From NCBI RefSeq assembly GCF_024807845.1, contig NZ_JANUEQ010000001.1, positions 1 to 64,000 on the forward strand: a stretch of DNA of 64,000 nt, given 5' to 3'. This document shows, piece by piece, positions 26,938 through 36,371 of this stretch. The stretch is from Klebsiella sp. BIGb0407 (GTDB taxonomy: Bacteria > Pseudomonadota > Gammaproteobacteria > Enterobacterales > Enterobacteriaceae). Under the pieces are notes generated by a model that was not told the DNA's origin, made no database searches, and saw only the letters and a program-made list of their open reading frames with translations. The translations under genes and the position numbers were made by a program. The stretch's first letter is position 1. Every line of letters starts with the position of its first letter.

Positions 26938-28056
26938 CTATTTCACACGATACTCGTTGATAAAGTCCTGGTCTAATTGCAGACCTAATCCCGGAGCATC
27001 AGAGACGGCTACTTTACCGGCTACTACGGGGGTCTTATTTTTGACTAAATACTTATAGATGAGGCTTTCACTTTGCGAATACTCAATTAAGTCGCCGAAT
27101 CGGGTTGCCGCTAAGAACTGAATAGTGGCATGCAAAAGTATCCCGGTACTAAAACCGTGCGGGACTAAATTTACACCATTATTCTCGGCTAACTGATTGA
27201 TCTTTCTTATTTCACTGATACCACCGCAGCGGGTAATATCTGGCTGTACTATCGCAGGATTGGCTTCTTCAATAAATTGTTTAAATTCAGAATAATGGGT
27301 TAAACCTTCACCCCCCGTGACTTTAATCGCGAGTGTTTCGGATAAACGACGATAGCATTTCAAACTGTCTGAAGGCACAGGTTCTTCGATCCAATTAAGA
27401 TTAAACTCCTTTAACATTTCAGCACGGCTGTGTGCGTAAGAAAAGTTACGCCAGAGTCCGACCAGATCAATGGCTAAGTCGACTTTATTGCCGACAGCTT
27501 CACGTACCCGACGTACGGTTTCATAATCTTTCCGGGCATCAACGCCGAAATTATTGCCACCAAATTTAATGCTATCGAAACCTTGCGCAACTAAGTTTTT
27601 TGCTTTTTGGCAGGTCTCATCATCGTTATTTGCCGGAATAAAGGTCCCGTAGGCGTTGATATGCTGACGATATTTCCCGCCTAAAAGAATATGTACAGGG
27701 ACATTGTAATACTGACCCGCAATATCCCATAGGGCGATATCAATAGCGCTGATTGCGTGAATACCAGCTCCTCGACGACCCATATACTCACTGCCAGTAA
27801 ACATCTCATCCCACAGTTTTGAGATTTCTAACGGATTTTTACCGATCAGAATTTCGCGCAACCCCCGGCAGGTTGAATGTGATGCCGGTGTTTCAATTAT
27901 CGACTTAATAACCAGTGGGGAGCTATCCGACTCACCATAACCGACGATGCCATTATCTGTGGTGATTTTAATAATGACCGCGTCCTCACCCCATTCACAA
28001 GCTTCGGTCAGCGCCGGGACACGTAACCAAATAACCTCAACATCAATGATTTTCAT
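26938..28056 (-). CDS. Enolase-superfamily protein (mandelate racemase/muconate lactonizing type)
   Basis: The protein has 372 residues, the normal length. Metal ligands appear in DLAIDLVGLW (Asp), WIEEPV (Glu) and GGEGL (Glu). The first catalytic motif reads IKFGG instead of KxK, as in one subgroup of mandelate-racemase-like proteins. A possible general base dyad is given by QPDITRCGG (Asp) and VPHGFSTG (His). It probably epimerises or dehydrates an acid substrate, but the substrate is unknown. It overlaps the end of a BCCT transporter gene by one base, so it may act on an imported betaine-like compound. Confidence 0.8.
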   Translation of the reverse strand: MKIIDVEVIWLRVPALTEACEWGEDAVIIKITTDNGIVGYGESDSSPLVIKSIIETPASHSTCRGLREILIGKNPLEISKLWDEMFTGSEYMGRRGAGIHAISAIDIALWDIAGQYYNVPVHILLGGKYRQHINAYGTFIPANNDDETCQKAKNLVAQGFDSIKFGGNNFGVDARKDYETVRRVREAVGNKVDLAIDLVGLWRNFSYAHSRAEMLKEFNLNWIEEPVPSDSLKCYRRLSETLAIKVTGGEGLTHYSEFKQFIEEANPAIVQPDITRCGGISEIRKINQLAENNGVNLVPHGFSTGILLHATIQFLAATRFGDLIEYSQSESLIYKYLVKNKTPVVAGKVAVSDAPGLGLQLDQDFINEYRVK

Positions 28057-29495
28057 TATTTTGCTTCCTGCTTAACAGAATGATTTTTTAGCCATTTAAC
28101 TAGCCCAATTGCACAGATAATCAGAATGATAATAAAGGGGGCGGCAGTCAGGGTTACTGCTGTTTTCAAAGTGGAGAGCGAAGCGTTGATATAGAGCATC
28201 GCCAGCGGGATCAGGCCCAACATGATACACCAGAATACACGCAGGCTTCGGGCCGGATCTTGTCCCTGGTGCAAGCCTTTGGTGGTCACCGCTGCAACCG
28301 TATAGGCTGTTGCATCTAAGTGAGAGGCCAGAAATACCATCATTAACAGAAAATAGAACAGACTAAACATCGTCCCTAGCGGTAATTGCATGAGCAGGTG
28401 ACCCACGGCGGCTTCACCTTCATTAACTTGCAGCATCGCGGGTGCGTTAACCAATGCACTATTAAATAAATCGATGGCATAGCCACTTAAACTACCAAAG
28501 AAGAACCAGCAACCGGCACAGCCACCTAAAATCAGGCCGAGTATCACTTCACGAATAGTGCGGCCCTTAGACACACGAGTGATAAAAATAGAGACGCCTG
28601 GCGTATAGGTTATCCAGTATAGCCAGTAGAATACTGTCCAGTCTTTATTGAAGCTGCCTTGATCAATAGGGTCAGAAAAGAGACTCATTTTGACGAAGTT
28701 ACTCAATGTCAGGCCAAGACTATTAACGAAGTTATCAACAATAAAGGATGTTTTACCTAACAGTAAGACCACGACACCAAAAGCCAGCGTCATGCCACAG
28801 GCGGCTTTTGCCAGTTTCTGCATGCCACCATCTATTCCAATATATGAACTTAACGAGAAGGTCAGCGTGATAATGGCCAGCAGAATCAGCTTCAGCATAA
28901 AGCTGTTTTGCATACCAAAAATTTCTGAAATCCCTGCTGATACCGTCCCTACGGTGATGGTTGTCGTCAGAACTAAACCCCCGAAGGTTGAGAACAGAAA
29001 GATCAGATCAATAACTTTTCCAAGAGGGCCTTTATCGGAAATACCAGTAATCGATGAAATCAGCGAGGACAGATTCAGCCCCTTCGATTTATTGACATAG
29101 AAGTGATAAGCCATTGCCAGTGAAGCAACAGCATAAATTGACCAGGGCGTTAATCCCCAGTGGAAGAACACATACGACAGGCTGGTACGCAGGGCTTCTT
29201 TGCTTTCTGCGGTGATGTTAAGGCCTGGGGTATTGTAATAATATGCCCATTCCATAAAAGCCCAGTACATGGTTGCAGAGCCTAATCCCGCACAGATAAA
29301 CATAAATATCCAACTGACATTGGAATATTCGGGTTTACCTTCACCCAGTTTAATATCACCGGCACGGCTGCATGCAATAATGATGACCATAATGACGCAT
29401 GAAAAACCTAATAATTGAACAATCGACCCAATGGAATTCGTTAAACCATTGAATAGATTACCGGCAATTTGCTGAGATGATACAGGGTACATCAT
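28056..29495 (-). CDS. BCCT-family transporter, probably 5'-frameshifted
   Basis: This is a betaine/carnitine/choline-type carrier, with family motifs such as NVSWIFMFICAGLGSATMYW, FHWGLTPWSIYA and FYWLYWITYTPGVSIFITRV and many membrane helices. From the ATG at 29495 it has 479 residues and lacks the first helix. The same frame continues upstream as 34 open codons that encode that helix (LFLISVSIIVVIFTIILL), but these contain no usual start codon. An ATG at 29602 with a GGAAA ribosome binding site lies one base out of frame. One added base would restore a protein of about 515 residues, near the usual BCCT length. It precedes and overlaps the enolase-superfamily gene. Confidence 0.8.
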   Translation of the reverse strand: MMYPVSSQQIAGNLFNGLTNSIGSIVQLLGFSCVIMVIIIACSRAGDIKLGEGKPEYSNVSWIFMFICAGLGSATMYWAFMEWAYYYNTPGLNITAESKEALRTSLSYVFFHWGLTPWSIYAVASLAMAYHFYVNKSKGLNLSSLISSITGISDKGPLGKVIDLIFLFSTFGGLVLTTTITVGTVSAGISEIFGMQNSFMLKLILLAIITLTFSLSSYIGIDGGMQKLAKAACGMTLAFGVVVLLLGKTSFIVDNFVNSLGLTLSNFVKMSLFSDPIDQGSFNKDWTVFYWLYWITYTPGVSIFITRVSKGRTIREVILGLILGGCAGCWFFFGSLSGYAIDLFNSALVNAPAMLQVNEGEAAVGHLLMQLPLGTMFSLFYFLLMMVFLASHLDATAYTVAAVTTKGLHQGQDPARSLRVFWCIMLGLIPLAMLYINASLSTLKTAVTLTAAPFIIILIICAIGLVKWLKNHSVKQEAK

Positions 29496-29736
29496 GAGTA
29501 AGATAATGGTAAAAATAACGACGATAATGCTTACGGAGATGAGGAATAAATCATTCCTGACGACAATATTGTTATCTTGTGATGTATCTATTTCTTATTC
29601 ATAGTCGTTTCCATCAGTTATGGATATTTTATGTAAAGCAATATACTGCTCAAATACTATTTAAAATGCTTGCCAACTGAGATACCAACCCGTTTTACTT
29701 ATAGAACTATTAAAAATGCTAATTCATGGATAACAA

Positions 29737-30642
29737 ATGAGTGATAAAATAACACGCGTTCCACAGCTGGCATGGTTACTGGCTTTTAAAAGCGTTGCTG
29801 AAAATAGTAGTTTTACTTTCGCAGCACGTGAGCTACGCCTCACTCAGTCTGCTGTGAGCCAGCGTATTGCGAAGCTAGAAGATCTTTTAAAATCAACATT
29901 ATTTTTTAGAAACTCAAAGAAAGTTGAATTAACAGAATCAGGAAAGATGTTACTTGAACAAATACAGTCGCCTTTTGATGAGATGTTGGGCGTACTGGAA
30001 GGCTATACCAGCTACTCTGGTAATCGCCATTTGATCATCGAAACAGAACCTGTCTGGAATAGGGTTGTTTTATCGCCAGAATTGCCTCTGTTTCTGGATA
30101 AAAACCAGGATATTATTTTCAGGCAGGCGCTCACAACCCATCATCTTGATTTTGCCGTGGGTACAGAACTAGCCATTAAATGGGGGGAAGGGGTCTGGGA
30201 CGGTTTTGATGCTCAGTTTCTTTCAAGCCTGGATTATTACCCGGTCTGTTCACCCAAATATATGCAACAGCATAATATCCAAACGGTTGAAGACTTAGCG
30301 CGGGTGAGAATTCTGCATGAACGGGATTATTCAGACTGGCGATTTTGGTTAAAGTATCACCCATGTAAAGATATTCATCTCAGCAGCGGCCATATTGTCG
30401 GTGAGTCAAATATTTTAATGCAATTAGCCGTCTCGGGCGTGGGGGTTGCACTCTGTGGTTATACTCTGGTCAAAGAGTTACTGGCGTCCGGTCAGTTGGT
30501 CTTGCCCTTACCACAACATAAAGTTCGTCATCATAAGGCCTATTATATTTTGACCCGAAAAAATCATAAACTGTCAGCACAAGCCAAGATATTCATTGAT
30601 TTTGTCAATGAGATTACGCTTGCACAACAGGGACAGCATTGA
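29737..30642 (+). CDS. LysR-family regulator (GcvA-like)
   Basis: The 301-residue protein has an N-terminal winged helix (SFTFAARELRLTQSAVSQRI near residues 25-44). A periplasmic-binding-protein-like effector domain follows, with VGESNILMQLAVSGVGVALCG typical of the GcvA branch. It is transcribed away from the BCCT/enolase operon, the usual position for a LysR activator of that operon. The 134-bp stretch between 29603 and 29736 should hold its sites. The effector is unknown. Confidence 0.85.
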   Translation: MSDKITRVPQLAWLLAFKSVAENSSFTFAARELRLTQSAVSQRIAKLEDLLKSTLFFRNSKKVELTESGKMLLEQIQSPFDEMLGVLEGYTSYSGNRHLIIETEPVWNRVVLSPELPLFLDKNQDIIFRQALTTHHLDFAVGTELAIKWGEGVWDGFDAQFLSSLDYYPVCSPKYMQQHNIQTVEDLARVRILHERDYSDWRFWLKYHPCKDIHLSSGHIVGESNILMQLAVSGVGVALCGYTLVKELLASGQLVLPLPQHKVRHHKAYYILTRKNHKLSAQAKIFIDFVNEITLAQQGQH

Positions 30643-30646
30643 ACAC

Positions 30647-30994
30647 TCAGATCATGTTGCGTAAAAAATCAGCCAGCACCAGCGCATGATTTTGCTGGGT
30701 GTTTTTTGCGGCATACAGCAGCGTGACTGGCCCGTTTTTACTGCGTTCCGCCAGAATCCAGGCGGTTTGCTGGTGCTCTGCCAGTTCGGCACGGTAGCAT
30801 CGACTAAATTCAGCAAAATCGATAGTTTCATTATGAAATGCGGTGCGCAATTCACTGGAAGGGGTTAAGTCTTTGGCCCATTCATCATAGAGCAGATCGG
30901 TTTTTTTGACACCGCGCGGCCACAGTTTGTCAACCAGAACACGGTAGCCATCCTCTTTCTCAGGAACATCGTAGACACGTTTACACTGGATCAT
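30647..30994 (-). CDS. yeaO: DUF488 family protein YeaO
   Basis: The start at 30994 gives 115 residues, the same length as E. coli YeaO; the open frame further upstream is not conserved. Motifs KRVYD, YRVLVDKLWPRGV and LLYAAKN are typical of DUF488. Function is not established. It ends 4 bases from the end of the convergent LysR gene. From here to ynjH the window follows E. coli gene order. Confidence 0.88.
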   Translation of the reverse strand: MIQCKRVYDVPEKEDGYRVLVDKLWPRGVKKTDLLYDEWAKDLTPSSELRTAFHNETIDFAEFSRCYRAELAEHQQTAWILAERSKNGPVTLLYAAKNTQQNHALVLADFLRNMI

Positions 30995-31157
30995 GCGTTC
31001 ACCTGTATTTGCCTTGATAAGGTTAAGTATAGCAGAGCGAGAGGGGATCTTTATCAGGTAACCTTGCACTGAATTTCTCTTGCAAGCCTTGTCAAAGTGG
31101 CTTAGCCTGATGTTCCTTATGCTGTTCTGTTAACCATGCACATAAGGAACTCCCTCG

Positions 31158-31874
31158 ATGACGATTCTTCCTCAGGCCTCACTCAGTATTGCTTTAGTCG
31201 GCGACTATAACCCCGCGGTAATCGCCCATCAGGCCATTCCTCAGGCGTTAGCACAAAGCGCGGACACCCTCGGCATTGATATCCGCTGGCACTGGCGACC
31301 GACTACAGACGTTAAATCACCGGAAGACCTGGCGGGTTATGACGCTATCTGGTGTGTGCCGGCGAGCCCTTATCAAAATGAACAGGGCGCATTATCCGCG
31401 ATTCGTTATGCCCGTGAACATCAGCGGCCTTTTTTAGGCACCTGCGGTGGATTTCAGCACGCAATTCTGGAATATGCGCGCAATGTAATGGGCTGGCAGG
31501 ATGCCGGACATGCAGAAACCGCAACCGGAGGGAGGATGGTGATTTCGCCGCTGATTTGTTCTCTGGTGGAAAAGTCCGACACAATTATCCTGAAAGATAA
31601 CTCAGCGACAGCGATGGCCTATGGTGAGACAAGCATTCACGAGGGGTATCACTGTAACTATGGCATTGATCCTCAGTTTGCTGTTGAACTGAACGCCAGC
31701 TCGCTGATGCCCGTGGGCTGGGACCTGCAGGGTGATATTCGAGCCGTTGAGCTGACCGGACATCCATTCTTTGTTGCCACTTTATTTCAGCATGAACGTC
31801 GGGCGCTAAATGGCCAGCCATCGCCGTTGGTCCTGGCATTCCTGAAGGCAGCGAAGGAACAAGCAGGGCAGTAA
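31158..31874 (+). CDS. Orphan class I glutamine amidotransferase, CTP-synthase-C-terminus-like
   Basis: A 238-residue protein similar to the amidotransferase half of CTP synthase but without the synthetase half. The nucleophile elbow GTCGGFQH is near residue 95, and the catalytic His with acidic partner lies in HPFFVATLFQHE near 200. The ATG follows AGGAACTCCCTCG. Whether it still hydrolyses glutamine or has another substrate is unknown. Related genes are sometimes annotated as selenoprotein homologues; here the nucleophile is an ordinary Cys (TGC). Confidence 0.8.
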   Translation: MTILPQASLSIALVGDYNPAVIAHQAIPQALAQSADTLGIDIRWHWRPTTDVKSPEDLAGYDAIWCVPASPYQNEQGALSAIRYAREHQRPFLGTCGGFQHAILEYARNVMGWQDAGHAETATGGRMVISPLICSLVEKSDTIILKDNSATAMAYGETSIHEGYHCNYGIDPQFAVELNASSLMPVGWDLQGDIRAVELTGHPFFVATLFQHERRALNGQPSPLVLAFLKAAKEQAGQ

Positions 31875-31937
31875 GATACTGATTTATTGCAGGCCTTATC
31901 CTGGTTAATGCCAGAATAAGGCTTCTGTTTTAAGAGG

Positions 31938-33131
31938 TTATTCGTGAATTTGAATGGGGCGTCCGGCATAGGCTCCAAATATGGCCATTACAATCGCCAG
32001 TACTGCGCATACCATCAGTGGCCAGGACCAGTTGCCGGAAAGGTCATGAATTTTACCCATTAATGGCGGACCAGCAGCTGCCAGCAGGTAACCAATAGAC
32101 TGTGCCATTCCCGAGAGCGCAGCAGCCTGATGTGCTGACCCGGTACGTAAAGCGATAAAAGATAGCCCGAGGATCAGTGCGGCACCGGAACCAAAGCCGC
32201 CCAATGCTATCCATAATATCGCCAGTTGCGGAAACCACACCATTCCGGATACCGCAGTACACCAGAACAATGCTACCAGAATAGCAATACCGCGCTGATC
32301 TTTTAGACGACTGAGGATCAAACCCACCACCAGGCCAGGAACCGCGGTGGCGAGCTGTAACACGCCGTGCAATGAACCCGCCTGCTGTTCACTATACCCA
32401 AAGCTTATCAAGATAGAGGGCAACCAGCCCACGACCACATAATAGATAAACGAGTTAATCCCAAGAAACAGCGTCACCTGCCAGGCCAGAGCAGAAGACC
32501 AAATTCCACGATTTTTTAAAGCCGGATTACCCGAAAGGGTTGCACCGGATCGGTTACGCAGATGGGGTAACCAAAAAAGGATGGCCAGCAGCGGAAAAAT
32601 CATCAGTGATAGCAAGGAGCCGGACCAGCCAAAACCGTACAGCGCGATGGGCACCACCATTACGGAACCGATAGCCGCCGCAATCCCCATGGTTAAAGAG
32701 TAAGCCCCGGTTAATTTGGCAATGCTTTCAGGGTAGTCACGCTTTACCAGACTCGGCAGCAATACGTTCCCCATCGCAATGCCGCAGCCGATAATTGCGG
32801 TACCGAAATATAGCCACAGTGGGCTGCCACCTGAGCGAATGGCAATACCCAGACAAATCATTACCATCGCCGCAAATAAAGTCCGTTCACTACCAAAACG
32901 ACGTGAAATTCCCGCAACAAAAGGGGATACCAGGGCAAAAGCCAGCAGTGGAATGGTGGTTAACAGTCCTATTTGTGCGGTGGTTAATGAGAAACTGTCC
33001 CGAACCATATCCAGAAGGGGAGCGATACCGGTAAAAGGGGCCCGCAGCGTGCCGGCAATCATAAGTATGCCCGTTAACATGAGCAGACGGTGTTTTTTAC
33101 TCTCAGGAATTATTATTTTCATGGTCATCAT
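31938..33131 (-). CDS. nimT: NimT: 2-nitroimidazole exporter, MFS (CynX/NimT family)
   Basis: About 397 residues with 12 predicted membrane helices. The loop after helix 2 (AGISRRFGSERTLF) and the motif MGNVLLPSLVKRDYP near residue 122 are characteristic of the CynX/NimT group. In E. coli this pump exports 2-nitroimidazole and is repressed by the divergent NimR, which is also present here 87 bp away. An alternative start is the third Met (33122). Confidence 0.87.
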   Translation of the reverse strand: MMTMKIIIPESKKHRLLMLTGILMIAGTLRAPFTGIAPLLDMVRDSFSLTTAQIGLLTTIPLLAFALVSPFVAGISRRFGSERTLFAAMVMICLGIAIRSGGSPLWLYFGTAIIGCGIAMGNVLLPSLVKRDYPESIAKLTGAYSLTMGIAAAIGSVMVVPIALYGFGWSGSLLSLMIFPLLAILFWLPHLRNRSGATLSGNPALKNRGIWSSALAWQVTLFLGINSFIYYVVVGWLPSILISFGYSEQQAGSLHGVLQLATAVPGLVVGLILSRLKDQRGIAILVALFWCTAVSGMVWFPQLAILWIALGGFGSGAALILGLSFIALRTGSAHQAAALSGMAQSIGYLLAAAGPPLMGKIHDLSGNWSWPLMVCAVLAIVMAIFGAYAGRPIQIHE

Positions 33132-33218
33132 CCAAAATACTGAAATGTAACGATACAGGTTTCATCCTGAGAATGAATCAAGATAAAATGACAGATTATC
33201 GCTAAATTCGGACAATCT

Positions 33219-34016
33219 ATGGAACGTGGCTTAAATCTTGACGGCTTTGATCCTGATAGTAGCTCGGCGCCAGCGCTGGCTTTCAGAGTGCGGACGGTAC
33301 AGACCAGTCAGGAGATCCCCTTTCATTTCCATCGTAAAGGGCAGTTGATTCTGGCGCTGCATGGCGGTGTAACCACGGAAGTTCAACAGGCGATGTGGAT
33401 GGTTCCGACCCATTATGCGGTATGGATCCCGAGTAATATGCCGCACAGTAATCGTGTTACCGCTAATGCCAGACTCAGCTTTTTATTTATCGAACCCGGT
33501 AGCGTTGAGATGCCGGAGCAATGTTGTACCTTAAAGATCTCGCCCCTGGTGCGTGAACTGATTTTACATCTCGCCAGTATTCCCTATGACAATCTTAACT
33601 GCCCGATGGTGCAGCGTCTGACTCAGGTGCTATTTGATGAGTTACCGAAACAGCCGATAGAGCAGCTGGAATTACCGATTTCCGGTAACGCCAGGATCCG
33701 CGAGATGGTGGATATGATGGCGCGAGATTTACAGGATAAACGTCCGCTCTCAAGCTGGGCAGATACCTTTGCGATGAGTGAGCGTAACCTTGCCCGTCTT
33801 ATCGTCAAAGAGACCGGGCTTAATTTTCGACGCTGGCGCCAGCAGTTACAGCTGATTATTGCTTTACGATTGCTGGTAGGGGGACTAAACGTCCAGCAGG
33901 TGGCCGAGTCGCTGGGGTACGATTCGACTACAGCATTTATTACCATGTTTAAAAAAGCACTGGGCACGACACCCGGGCGTTATCTTAAAACGCTGACTAA
34001 TAACGAGACTGAGTAA
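33219..34016 (+). CDS. nimR: NimR: AraC-family regulator of nimT
   Basis: The 265-residue protein has an N-terminal cupin sensor domain (motif IPFHFHRKGQLILAL near residue 33) and C-terminal AraC helix-turn-helix pair (LSSWADTFAMSERNLARLI and VQQVAESLGYDSTTAFITMF). Its divergent position beside nimT equals that of E. coli yeaM (nimR), which represses nimT. The shared 87-bp intergenic region should carry its operator. Confidence 0.87.
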   Translation: MERGLNLDGFDPDSSSAPALAFRVRTVQTSQEIPFHFHRKGQLILALHGGVTTEVQQAMWMVPTHYAVWIPSNMPHSNRVTANARLSFLFIEPGSVEMPEQCCTLKISPLVRELILHLASIPYDNLNCPMVQRLTQVLFDELPKQPIEQLELPISGNARIREMVDMMARDLQDKRPLSSWADTFAMSERNLARLIVKETGLNFRRWRQQLQLIIALRLLVGGLNVQQVAESLGYDSTTAFITMFKKALGTTPGRYLKTLTNNETE

Positions 34017-34053
34017 AGAGCCGTCGCTGGGATCATCACGTTTATATTTCGCC

Positions 34054-34092
34054 CGATAATGGTGCGTTCGGAAATAACCCGCACCATTATCG
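34054..34092. terminator. Bidirectional hairpin between nimR and gdx
   Basis: A perfect 13-bp inverted repeat (CGATAATGGTGCG) with a 13-base loop lies between the two convergent genes. There is no long T-run. Confidence 0.65.
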
Positions 34093-34106
34093 CTCACTAG
34101 CTGAAA

Positions 34107-34424
34107 TTATTTGGTTGCGACTTTAAGTAAGACAACGCCTGAAATAATCAAACCAGCAGCAATAACACGAGTAAGATTGAGCGCCTCACCAAACACGGTG
34201 ACCCCGACAATAAAAGCGCCTACCGCGCCAATACCCACCCAAACCGTATAAGCGGTACCCAGGGGTAATGTTTTCATCGCATAGGCCAGAAGAGCAAAAC
34301 TCATCAGCATAAACGCCATCGTGATAATGCTCGGAATCAGACGAGTGAAACCATGAGATTCTTTCATGGCGCTCGCCCATACCACTTCAAAAATACCGGC
34401 CAGAGCCAGAGATAACCATGCCAT
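34107..34424 (-). CDS. gdx: Gdx: SMR-family guanidinium exporter (SugE)
   Basis: The start at 34424 gives 105 residues, the usual SMR length. It has four membrane helices, the essential glutamate in GIFEVVWA (residue 13) and GTAYTVWVGIGAVGAF, the pattern that separates SugE/Gdx from EmrE. These dual-topology antiporters export guanidinium against protons. A guanidine-II riboswitch directly precedes the start, which supports the guanidinium assignment strongly. Confidence 0.93.
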   Translation of the reverse strand: MAWLSLALAGIFEVVWASAMKESHGFTRLIPSIITMAFMLMSFALLAYAMKTLPLGTAYTVWVGIGAVGAFIVGVTVFGEALNLTRVIAAGLIISGVVLLKVATK

Positions 34425-34444
34425 GGTGACATCCTTTATAATTG

Positions 34445-34491
34445 CGGGGTCGTCCCGAGAAAAATATTCATTGCCACAGGCCGTCCTGTGC
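34445..34491 (-). promoter_or_regulatory. Guanidine-II (mini-ykkC) riboswitch of gdx
   Basis: On the minus strand two hairpins follow each other: CACAGG-ACGG-CCTGTG (34490-34475) and CGGG-ACGA-CCCCG (34457-34445, with one bulge). They are 17 bases apart. Two stems with ACGR tetraloops just before a ribosome binding site (AAGGATG) define this guanidine-sensing class. Confidence 0.92.
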
Positions 34492-34551
34492 AAGCGTTTT
34501 CATGAAGAAACGAGGGTAAACCAGACGCATCTATGGATACATTCTTTGTCA

Positions 34552-34749
34552 TCAGATTTTAGACGTGCTGAAAAGGTATCGCGTCAATTTACCCAGAATA
34601 TTACCTGCGACACCGCAGCAGAGAACAAGAGAAGAACAGATTAAAAAAGCGTTGAGTCCCGGTTTGAGTCCGGTTTGAACGAGGAGTTGGGTAATAATAA
34701 AACCGGAAAGTATACCAGCCAGTGTAAATAAAGAGATCAGAACATTCAT
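34552..34749 (-). CDS. Guanidine-regulated small membrane protein, unrecognised
   Basis: A 65-residue protein from the ATG at 34749, preceded by GAGG. It has two hydrophobic helices (about residues 3-23 and 33-53), separated by LKPGLN, and a basic C-terminus. Its own guanidine-II riboswitch lies 24 bases upstream, and gdx with a second riboswitch lies 127 bases downstream. It is too short for an ordinary SMR subunit and lacks the SMR glutamate. I do not recognise a family. Guanidinium transport, or assistance to Gdx, is inferred only from the riboswitch. Confidence 0.75.
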   Translation of the reverse strand: MNVLISLFTLAGILSGFIITQLLVQTGLKPGLNAFLICSSLVLCCGVAGNILGKLTRYLFSTSKI

Positions 34750-34772
34750 CGCTAAGCCTCGCAAATTTGTAA

Positions 34773-34818
34773 GAGGGTCGTCCCTCCAAAAAAATCGAAG
34801 CACAGCAGGTCGTCCTGC
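34773..34818 (-). promoter_or_regulatory. Second guanidine-II (mini-ykkC) riboswitch
   Basis: On the minus strand GCAGG-ACGA-CCTGC (34818-34805) and GAGGG-ACGA-CCCTC (34786-34773) are separated by an 18-base A/T-rich linker. Both loops are ACGA. The start codon of the 65-residue protein follows after 24 bases. Confidence 0.92.
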
Positions 34819-34964
34819 GTGGCGGGTGATAGACATCGCTAGTTTTTATAACACTGGTGGCATCAATATGCCACCATTTTAGTTTAGAAACAGGGAAGTT
34901 TGATTATCAACTATTTCAAGAAATCAGCCAGAAAAACTAAAGTTAACTGACTGATTTAGCATGG

Positions 34965-36251
34965 TTAATCATTACCCTGGGAAACCTGCTTCTGAAAGAG
35001 TTCACGGAATACCGGATAAATATCACTCTGTTCTTTTATATGCTGCATGGCGAAATTATCGTAACTTTCCTGCAGTTTTTCATACTCCAGCCACAGGGAC
35101 TGGTGAGCGCGGCGAGTGATTTCGATATAGCTGTAATAACGCACCGTCGGGAGGAGTTTTTTCACTAAAATTTCCCGACATTGGGGGGAGTCATCTGCCC
35201 AGTTATCACCGTCTGATGCTTGAGCCGCATAGATATTCCACTGGGCGGCGTCGTAACGCTCCTCAACAATTTCGGCCATCAGTTTCAGTGCGCTGGAGAC
35301 AATGGTTCCTCCGGTCTCCTGCGAGTAGAAAAACTCCTGTTCATCGACCTCTTTTGCCTGGGTATGATGGCGAATATAGACGACTTCAACGTTCTTATAG
35401 CTTCGGCTCAGGAACAGATAGAGCAAAATATAGAATCGCTTAGCCATATCTTTGGTGGCCTGATCCATTGAGCCAGAAACATCCATCAGGCAAAACATCA
35501 CAGCCCGGCTGGAGGGTTCAGGGCGTTTTTCATAATTCTTAAAACGTAAATCAAAGGTATCAATAAAGGGAACCCGGGCAATTTTCTCCCGCAGTGCTGC
35601 GATTTCCCGGCGTAGCTCCTCTTCTTCCAGTAACTGCGCGGGTTCACTGTTACTGAGTGTTTCTAGCTCATCTTCCATTTCATGAAGCTGGCGCCGTTTA
35701 CCCGCGGTTAATGCGGTGCGTCGGGCAAGGGAGTTTTGCAGCGAACGAACCACACTGATATTGGCTGGCACGCCATTGGCGGTATAGCCCGAGCGATGGG
35801 TGCTGTATTCCGTCAACTGGCGGTATGCATTACGTTTCAGATTGGGCAGGGCAAGATCTTCGAATAACAGGTCGAGATATTCATCTTTTGAAATTTGAAA
35901 AACAAAATCCTCACTGCCTTCACCGTCTTTACCGGCTTCACCCTGGCCGCTCCCACTGCCGCTGCCGCCATTTCCTTGCGGACGTGCGATACGGTCATTG
36001 GGGACAAAATGATCGTTTCCTGGATGCACGCGATGACGCAGACCGCCACTTCCCTGATGAAACATGGGTTCGCTAATATTCTCTTTCGGGATAGTGACCG
36101 ACTCACCGCTATCAACATCGGTGACTGAGCGCTTATTAATTGCCCCTGAGAGGGACTGTTTGATTTGTGCTTTGTAACGGCGCAAGAAACGCTGGCGATT
36201 TACCGCGCTTTTGTTTTTTCCGTTGAGTCGCCGGTCTATAAAATAGGTCAT
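34965..36251 (-). CDS. yeaH: YeaH: VWA-domain partner of the YeaG kinase
   Basis: The start at 36251 follows GGGGGA and gives 428 residues, about the E. coli length. The N-terminal part is basic, followed by a Gly/Ser-rich linker near residues 95-110 and a C-terminal von Willebrand A-like domain with the metal site DVSGSMD near 260. YeaH-type (DUF444) proteins are always encoded after YeaG and are induced under nitrogen starvation and stationary phase. It lies 120 bp downstream of yeaG on the same strand, so one transcript is likely. Confidence 0.93.
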   Translation of the reverse strand: MTYFIDRRLNGKNKSAVNRQRFLRRYKAQIKQSLSGAINKRSVTDVDSGESVTIPKENISEPMFHQGSGGLRHRVHPGNDHFVPNDRIARPQGNGGSGSGSGQGEAGKDGEGSEDFVFQISKDEYLDLLFEDLALPNLKRNAYRQLTEYSTHRSGYTANGVPANISVVRSLQNSLARRTALTAGKRRQLHEMEDELETLSNSEPAQLLEEEELRREIAALREKIARVPFIDTFDLRFKNYEKRPEPSSRAVMFCLMDVSGSMDQATKDMAKRFYILLYLFLSRSYKNVEVVYIRHHTQAKEVDEQEFFYSQETGGTIVSSALKLMAEIVEERYDAAQWNIYAAQASDGDNWADDSPQCREILVKKLLPTVRYYSYIEITRRAHQSLWLEYEKLQESYDNFAMQHIKEQSDIYPVFRELFQKQVSQGND

Positions 36252-36371
36252 GGTTCCCCCAAACGTCTTTGCCAGGCGACAGAACCCTGGAAAAGGGCTC
36301 TGTCGTGCTGATCGCGGTTGCTGACGCACAGTCATCAGTCAAAGGCGGAGTTCACTCCGCCTGTAACCGGC

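Noticed and set aside
36136-36342. N-terminal extension of yeaH
   Set aside because: The extra residues overlap a small alternative frame and are absent from the conserved YeaH start at [11 protein letters not shown].
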